Assembly (NCBI RefSeq): GCF_041060425.1
Contig: NZ_JAULBC010000011.1
Coordinates: 1 to 64,000 of the forward strand
Direction: 5' to 3'
Length of the DNA: 64,000 nucleotides
Source of the DNA: Danxiaibacter flavus
GTDB taxonomy: Bacteria; Bacteroidota; Bacteroidia; Chitinophagales; Chitinophagaceae
Numbering within the stretch: the stretch's first letter is position 1; every line of letters begins with the position of its first letter. Positions 59,698 to 64,000 of the stretch are shown here, piece after piece. The notes beneath the pieces are model-generated. The model was not told the origin of the DNA. It searched no databases and saw nothing but the letters and a program-made list of their open reading frames with translations. Position numbers and translations under genes: made by a program.

Positions 59698-60321
59698 TTA
59701 TTGCCCCTGTTTTACATTTAGCACTTCCACCGGTACCAGGCCATGTGCTTCTTTATGCGTTGCGATAACTGATTCAGCATTTTTTGCTTCGGACAAACAC
59801 ATAACCACACCAGCTTTTTCATCCACCCAGTAATTAATAAAATTTACACCATACTTATCCTGAACGGCAAGGTCTTTTTTGTGTGCATCAGCTACGGCTG
59901 CGGCCGTAACATTTCCTGCGCCCAGTTTATGTATGTCCAGGAACAGTTCTTTATTTCCTGTTAATGCGGCTGTTATGCCATCTGTTACTTCAAAAGTGTA
60001 AGCAGGCAATAATCCGTGAGCTTCTGCATGTGTTTTTCTTACAGCGCCTGTATCACTGGCTGTTGAAAGGCAGTAAACTAGGCCCTGCTGTTCATCCACC
60101 CAATAATTAATAAAATGGACGCCGTACTTTTTTTCGACGGCCAGGTCTTTTGCATGCGCAGCTGCCACATCTTCAAATTTTACTTTACCCGGTTCCAGCT
60201 GGTGAACATCTATGTACATTTTTTTTGTATTTGTAGCAGCGACTTGATTTGTCTGGGCATAAGAATGAAGGGAAACAAAACTGCAAATGAGCAGCATTAA
60301 TGTTGAAAAACTGATTTTCAT
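59698..60321 (-). CDS. Exported tandem DUF4242 protein
   Basis: A 207-residue exported protein (signal LMLLICSFVSLHSYAQ). Two copies of the ~80-residue DUF4242 unit: KKMYIDVHQLEPGKVKFEDV...GVHFINYWVDEQQGLVYCLS...HAEAHGLLPAYTFEV, and KELFLDIHKLGAGNVTAAAV...GVNFINYWVDEKAGVVMCLS...HKEAHGLVPVEVLNV. The units are ferredoxin-like; the SCO4226 relative binds nickel. His and Cys positions are kept in both repeats, compatible with metal binding. It is divergent from a LuxR/MalT-type regulator gene (130 bp) and shares a putative operator with the small DUF4242 gene at 63131. Confidence 0.85.
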   Translation of the reverse strand: MKISFSTLMLLICSFVSLHSYAQTNQVAATNTKKMYIDVHQLEPGKVKFEDVAAAHAKDLAVEKKYGVHFINYWVDEQQGLVYCLSTASDTGAVRKTHAEAHGLLPAYTFEVTDGITAALTGNKELFLDIHKLGAGNVTAAAVADAHKKDLAVQDKYGVNFINYWVDEKAGVVMCLSEAKNAESVIATHKEAHGLVPVEVLNVKQGQ

Positions 60322-60398
60322 GATTAAAAGTTTTGATTTTTTTGATAATTTTATTTCGTTCTGTAAAGCACCGCAATAACAGTCTGAAGTATCTAAGA

Positions 60399-60416
60399 GA
60401 TTCTCCCTATTTTAAG
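60399..60416 (-). promoter_or_regulatory. Operator candidate for the LuxR-type regulator, copy 1
   Basis: On the minus strand CTTAAAATAGGGAGAATC, 77 bp before the ATG of the exported DUF4242 gene (60321) and 34 bp before the regulator's own start. It matches the copy at 63033-63050 in 17 of 18 bases, in the same orientation relative to the target gene. Confidence 0.65.
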
Positions 60417-60450
60417 TTTACCGTATACCCATTTTATAAATTGTTGCAAT

Positions 60451-63042
60451 ATGGCGCTGATTGAAAGGGACGGGTTTATGTCATTGCTGCAAAAACATTT
60501 TGAAAGTATTGCAGGCGGAGAAGGGCATTGCATTTTGCTAAGTGGCGAAGCCGGCATTGGAAAAACCGCTTTGGTAAAGGCTTTTTGCAGGAAACAGGCT
60601 GAGGAGTGCAGCATTTACCAGGGAGCCTGTGATGCCTTATTTACCCCACGCCCTTTAGCGCCTTTGTATGATGTACTGTGGCAGGTTAACAAAGAGCGCT
60701 GGCCCGTTCCACCTTCCAGTGAAGAGCGTTCTTTACTCTTTACCAATTTTTTCCAGGAGTTAAGTACCAAAAAGGGGAGACTGCTAATTGTATTTGAAGA
60801 TATTCACTGGGCTGATGAAGGCACGCTTGACTTCATCAAATTTTTTGTAAGGCGCATTTATCAATTGCCCTGTCTTTTCATTCTCACTTACCGGGACGAC
60901 GAAATTTATTTAAGAAACACGCTTCGAAATATACTAGGACAACTTCCTCCGGATTCATTTACAAAAATGGTGCTTACTCCATTGTCCAAACAGGCTGTTG
61001 TTGAGCTGGCCACACAAAAAGGTTACAGCGGCGAAGATGTATATAGCATATCAGAAGGCAATCCATTTTATGTAAATGAAATTTTAGCAAGTTACAGCCC
61101 GGGTATTCCTGATAATATTAAGGATTCTATACTTGCTGTTTATGAGCGCCAGAAAGAAGGGACAAAAAATGCCTGGCAAATATGGTCAGTCATGCCTGAA
61201 GGGCTGGAAATTGAACGGGCCCCTAAGATCAGGTCCATGTGGGATATAGATCATTGTTTTGCAATCAATGTTATTGTTGTTGAAAATGGCAAAGTTGTTT
61301 TTAAACATGAATTATACCGCAGAACGATTGAGGAATCTCTTACACCCGTCCGGCGAATGGAACTCAATAAAATGATGCTTGAACTGTTTTTAGACTCTTT
61401 TGAAGAAAAAGGTGAGATTGAACGGATACTACACTACGCCAAAAACGCCAATGAGAAAAAACTGGTGTTGAAATATGCTCCTGAGGCAGCAAAAAAGGTT
61501 GCATCGATAGGTGCCCACAAGGAAGCATCAAAATTGTTTTTAACAGCCATTGAATATTTTGAAGGAAATGATACAGATCAACTGGCTGAATTTTATGAAG
61601 GTTATGCTTATGAGTGCTACCTGAGCAACCAAATAAAGGAAGCTATTGCTTTCACCGAAAAAACTTTAGCCCTCCGGAAAGAAAAGGGTGATATAGAAAA
61701 GACCGGGAAAAGCCTTTGGTTTTTATCACGCCTATGGTGGTTTCAGGGCAACAGGGAGAATGCAGAGAATTTTGCCGGGCGGGCGATCGAATTGCTGAAG
61801 GACCAACCGGCTTCTTCAACAAAGGCCATGGCATTCAGTACTATGTCACAATTAAAAATGCTTTCTGATGAGCCCACCGAATGCATTTTTTGGGGAGAGA
61901 AAGCCATTGAGATGGCAAAGGAATTGAACAATGACGAAATTCTGTCCCATGCCATGAACAATGTGGGCACGGTTCAACTGTCCATATCCTCTTCTGAACA
62001 AAAGGGCATAACGATGCTGCAGCAAAGCCTGGAAATTGCATTAAAGAATTCTTACCATGAACATGCTGCCCGCTCCTACACCAACCTGGGATGCGGGTCG
62101 ATAAAAATGAAGAACTATGCTTTTGCGGAGAAAACATTGGACGAAGGGATCCATTACTGCGAAGAAATGGACCTGAATTCCTGGACAGCCTATATGTTAT
62201 CATGGAAGGCAAGAATGGAGCTGGAAAAAGGTAACCTGACAGCGGCCCGCAACATTGCAGACAATCTTCTTAAAAATGAAAATCAGCCGGCTATTATTAA
62301 GATCACTGCGCTGATTGTGTTGGCAAAGGTAATGATGAGGATAGGGGAGAAAGATGCACTTGACCTGTTGCTCGAAGCAAAAGCAATGTCTTTTGAAACA
62401 AGAGAACTACAAAGGGTTGCTCCCGCAATGATTGCCTTACTGGAATACGAATGGCTTACAGGTAAAACGATCATTGAAGAAGAAGATATTGAACACACAT
62501 CCATCCTCATGCAAAGAACTGGTATTGATGTAGAAAAAAATGAATTTGCATTTTGGATGAAGAAAGCAGGCAGGCAGCTTTTTTCACCTGCAGAAATTGC
62601 GGAAGCTTATGATACAAGTAGTGCAGCAAGGGTTCTGGAGGCCGCAACCTTATGGGAAAAATCCGGATGCCCTTACGAGCAGGCGCTTGTTTTGTTTGAA
62701 AAGACAGATGAGGATAAAAGAAATGCCGCTACAATGATACAGGATTTGGGTGCGATGGCGGTGTATGAAAAAATGAAACAGGAAATGAGGAATTCAGGTA
62801 TTAAAAACATTCCGCGTGGAATAAGAAACTCAACCCGTACAAATGCTGCTTTTTTAACCGATAGGGAAATGGATGTGTTGCAGTTGCTGAAGGAAGAATT
62901 GCCAAACAAAGCAATTGCTGCTCAATTGTATATTTCTCCAAAAACAGTTGACCATCATATATCCAGCATCCTGTTCAAACTGGATGCAAACTCCCGTTCC
63001 AAAGCAGTTACCGAAGCTATTCGTATGGGGATCCTAAAATAG
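60451..63042 (+). CDS. MalT-like AAA-ATPase/TPR/LuxR transcriptional regulator
   Basis: An 863-residue cytosolic regulator with three parts: an N-terminal STAND/AAA-type ATPase (Walker A GEAGIGKT at 32-39; Walker B LIVFEDIHWADE near 111-122; SDGNPFY-like SEGNPFYVNEI), a long TPR region (~320-760) with repeated AxxxxxALxLxKE units, and a C-terminal LuxR helix-turn-helix (~802-863; LTDREMDVLQLL, NKAIAAQLYISPKTVDHHISSILFKLD). Typical of large ATP-dependent activators such as MalT, which need a ligand and ATP to oligomerise on DNA. Both neighbouring DUF4242 genes carry the same upstream motif, so it probably controls them. Ligand unknown. Confidence 0.9.
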   Translation: MALIERDGFMSLLQKHFESIAGGEGHCILLSGEAGIGKTALVKAFCRKQAEECSIYQGACDALFTPRPLAPLYDVLWQVNKERWPVPPSSEERSLLFTNFFQELSTKKGRLLIVFEDIHWADEGTLDFIKFFVRRIYQLPCLFILTYRDDEIYLRNTLRNILGQLPPDSFTKMVLTPLSKQAVVELATQKGYSGEDVYSISEGNPFYVNEILASYSPGIPDNIKDSILAVYERQKEGTKNAWQIWSVMPEGLEIERAPKIRSMWDIDHCFAINVIVVENGKVVFKHELYRRTIEESLTPVRRMELNKMMLELFLDSFEEKGEIERILHYAKNANEKKLVLKYAPEAAKKVASIGAHKEASKLFLTAIEYFEGNDTDQLAEFYEGYAYECYLSNQIKEAIAFTEKTLALRKEKGDIEKTGKSLWFLSRLWWFQGNRENAENFAGRAIELLKDQPASSTKAMAFSTMSQLKMLSDEPTECIFWGEKAIEMAKELNNDEILSHAMNNVGTVQLSISSSEQKGITMLQQSLEIALKNSYHEHAARSYTNLGCGSIKMKNYAFAEKTLDEGIHYCEEMDLNSWTAYMLSWKARMELEKGNLTAARNIADNLLKNENQPAIIKITALIVLAKVMMRIGEKDALDLLLEAKAMSFETRELQRVAPAMIALLEYEWLTGKTIIEEEDIEHTSILMQRTGIDVEKNEFAFWMKKAGRQLFSPAEIAEAYDTSSAARVLEAATLWEKSGCPYEQALVLFEKTDEDKRNAATMIQDLGAMAVYEKMKQEMRNSGIKNIPRGIRNSTRTNAAFLTDREMDVLQLLKEELPNKAIAAQLYISPKTVDHHISSILFKLDANSRSKAVTEAIRMGILK

Positions 63043-63050
63043 GGAGAATC
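63033..63050 (+). promoter_or_regulatory. Operator candidate for the LuxR-type regulator, copy 2
   Basis: CCTAAAATAGGGAGAATC overlaps the regulator's stop codon and lies 80 bp before the ATG of the small DUF4242 gene. See copy 1 at 60399-60416. Confidence 0.65.
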
Positions 63051-63054
63051 GCTA

Positions 63055-63068
63055 CCTAAAATGGGGAA
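63055..63068 (+). promoter_or_regulatory. Second half-site of the operator
   Basis: CCTAAAATGGGGAA repeats the core of the motif one base shorter, starting 22 bp after copy 2 (two helical turns), as direct repeats of MalT-type boxes do. Confidence 0.5.
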
Positions 63069-63099
63069 CCAGTTGTATCTGTGCCTTTGGCTTCCAACA

Positions 63100-63107
63100 T
63101 AATTTTG
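63100..63107 (+). promoter_or_regulatory. -7 promoter element of the small DUF4242 gene
   Basis: TAATTTTG matches TAnnTTTG exactly, 23 bp before the ATG at 63131. No TTTG is found at the usual -33 distance, which would suit an activator-dependent promoter fed by the direct repeats upstream. Confidence 0.5.
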
Positions 63108-63130
63108 TATCTGACTTAAAAAGTTGATCA

Positions 63131-63403
63131 ATGAAAAAATTTATTATTGAAAGAGAACTGCCCGGAGCAGGCAATATGACTGAAGAAGAATTGCAGGCCA
63201 TTTCAAAAACTTCCAATTCCGTAGTGTCTGTATTAGGCAAGCCATACAAATGGATTGAATCTTATGTTACCAAAGACAAAATTTATTGCATTCATGAGGC
63301 AGAAAGTGAAGATGTTATAATGGAGCATGCCAGTTGCGCGAGTTTTCCTGCAAATAGAATTGAAGAAATAAAAGCAATAATTAACCCCGCAACTGCCGAT
63401 TAA
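63131..63403 (+). CDS. Single-unit DUF4242 protein
   Basis: A 90-residue cytosolic protein with one DUF4242 unit: KKFIIERELPGAGNMTEEEL, VLGKPYKWIESYVTKDKIYCIHEAESEDVIMEHA. It keeps the Cys-His pair (YCIHEAES) and closing His seen in the family and lacks a signal peptide, unlike the tandem DUF4242 protein at 59698. The sequence IHEAESEDVIMEHA matches the usual end (HAExAG / SVVEMEGHA types). Probably a small metal- or ligand-binding protein; preceded by a tandem operator motif. A family C element follows. Confidence 0.85.
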   Translation: MKKFIIERELPGAGNMTEEELQAISKTSNSVVSVLGKPYKWIESYVTKDKIYCIHEAESEDVIMEHASCASFPANRIEEIKAIINPATAD

Positions 63404-63462
63404 GGCAACGCCTGGAACAACCAATTTTTTGGGTGACTAGTTCTTTCCGGATAGTTGTTCTT

Positions 63463-63520
63463 CATGCCGTGCAACATGTTAGCGCGGCACACCCCGAACC
63501 ATAACCAGGAAAAACAAAGG
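63463..63520 (+). repeat. Family C element, copy 6
   Basis: CATGCCGTGCAACATG, TTAGCGCGGCACACC and CATAACCAGGAAAAACAAAGG. It starts about 60 bp after the stop of the small DUF4242 gene and is the most degraded copy. Confidence 0.5.
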
Positions 63521-63545
63521 CACAGCTGGTTGATTTCATTTCAAT

Positions 63546-64000
63546 TTAAAAAGCAGTTGACAGATCGTTAGGTAAGTCCAACCGGGCAACGCCTATCCTG
63601 TCATCCGCCATACCATAGTATACATCAAATCGATTGGGTGATCCTATATCGTCACGCCTGTCAATTCCTGTAGGAAAGACAACATTCGCAATAACGCCAA
63701 CCTCTTCCTCCGGCAGATCGGGCGACAAAACCGGATGCTTTGATCTGAAAAGTATTTTTTCGGGGTTTTCTTTATCAAGTATCATCATGCCGGCAGAATA
63801 ACTTAACTGAGGGTTCTTTTTGTCTGAAGCGTCCAAATTGCTTACACCGTGGTATAGAACAAGCCATCCGTGCTTCATCAGAACCGGCGGCGTTCCGGCG
63901 CCTATTTTAAGTTTTTCCCATGGTGCCTCCGGCAGGGCCAATGGTTGGCTTGAAACAAATTTTGACAAATGATAAGGATTGTCTGTTTCTTTATTTATGT
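63546..64000 (-). CDS. GH130 beta-mannoside phosphorylase/hydrolase family, 3' part only
   Basis: The last ~151 codons of a gene that runs off the right edge; the frame stays open to the final base (NKETDNPYHLSKF lies before the first internal TTG). GH130 features: KIGAGTPPVLMKHGWLVLYHGV, YSAGMMILDKENPEKILFRSK, VFPTGIDRRDDIG and FDVYYGMADDRIGVARLDL, the closing blades of the five-bladed propeller. The family phosphorolyses or hydrolyses beta-mannosides (mannosyl-glucose, mannooligosaccharides, or N-glycan core). The specificity loop and N-terminal catalytic residues lie outside the window. Confidence 0.85.
   Translation of the reverse strand, partial: INKETDNPYHLSKFVSSQPLALPEAPWEKLKIGAGTPPVLMKHGWLVLYHGVSNLDASDKKNPQLSYSAGMMILDKENPEKILFRSKHPVLSPDLPEEEVGVIANVVFPTGIDRRDDIGSPNRFDVYYGMADDRIGVARLDLPNDLSTAF

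Noticed and set aside
1..64000. tRNA or rRNA genes, prophage or insertion sequence
   Set aside because: No cloverleaf with a TTCGA-type T-arm, rRNA core sequence, transposase, integrase or phage structural gene was recognised on either strand; a tRNAscan/Rfam run would be needed to be certain.

Overview
The window looks like chromosome from a soil or rhizosphere Bacteroidota bacterium, most likely the Chitinophagaceae (Niastella/Chitinophaga relatives). The signs are a type IX secretion C-terminal sorting domain (47707-48915), stand-alone 800-residue FtsX/MacB-like permeases, many short SPI/SPII signal peptides, promoters of the Bacteroidota TAnnTTTG type, very few Shine-Dalgarno sequences, and a membrane-anchored bacterial STING protein. 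This placement is inference from gene content. No rRNA, tRNA, CRISPR array, transposase or phage gene was seen.

Layout. 0.2-11 kb (minus strand): CPA1 Na+/H+ antiporter, secreted PQQ-type sugar dehydrogenase with a cytochrome c tail, SMP-30-type lactonase (a plausible periplasmic sugar oxidation/lactone hydrolysis pair), a ConA-like secreted protein, a DUF4386 membrane protein and an FtsX-family permease with the 3' remnant of a second copy beside it. 12.6-21 kb (plus): RibD-C/DHFR-like reductase, two membrane hypotheticals, VOC protein, then a run of five genes (TPR lipoprotein, NTF2-like protein, serine beta-lactamase-like hydrolase, an unknown 159-residue protein and a TM-STING receptor). 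The STING gene has no CD-NTase beside it and is the most unusual gene found. 21-27 kb: PLP sulfur amino-acid lyase and a tripartite efflux operon (TolC, HlyD, EmrB-like MFS) with a divergent AraC regulator. 27.7-32 kb: FMN alpha-hydroxy-acid oxidase and a rifampin-phosphotransferase-like enzyme. 33.8-41.3 kb: P1B-4 metal ATPase with a His-rich region, MFS, GNAT, amidohydrolase, and an HxlR regulator divergent from an NmrA-like reductase. 42-49.5 kb: M20 amidohydrolase, a second FtsX permease, two beta-propeller secreted proteins (one with a T9SS signal) and a PhnB-like protein. 50-56.4 kb: AraC, sodium:solute symporter, DapA/NanA-family aldolase and BNR sialidase-like protein, a probable sugar-acid (perhaps sialic acid) utilisation group. 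56.7-64 kb: ChaN-like protein, small membrane protein, NERD nuclease-like protein, then a MalT/LuxR-type regulator flanked by two DUF4242 genes, and a GH130 phosphorylase running off the right edge.

The intergenic DNA is rich in structured repeats: (A) a composite element of about 230 bp bounded by two kinds of degenerate heptamer tract, tandem at 15 kb and inverted at 32 kb; (B) REP-like hairpin elements at 7, 53 and 54.7 kb; (C) an element found just 3' of six plus-strand genes; (D) hairpin repeats at 2 kb and 33 kb; (E) ACAGAG/CACGGAG low-complexity tracts. Heptamer-period tracts of several different sequences recur throughout. An 18-bp motif lies 77-80 bp upstream of both DUF4242 genes around the LuxR-type regulator, in the same orientation relative to each gene, and is a strong operator candidate.
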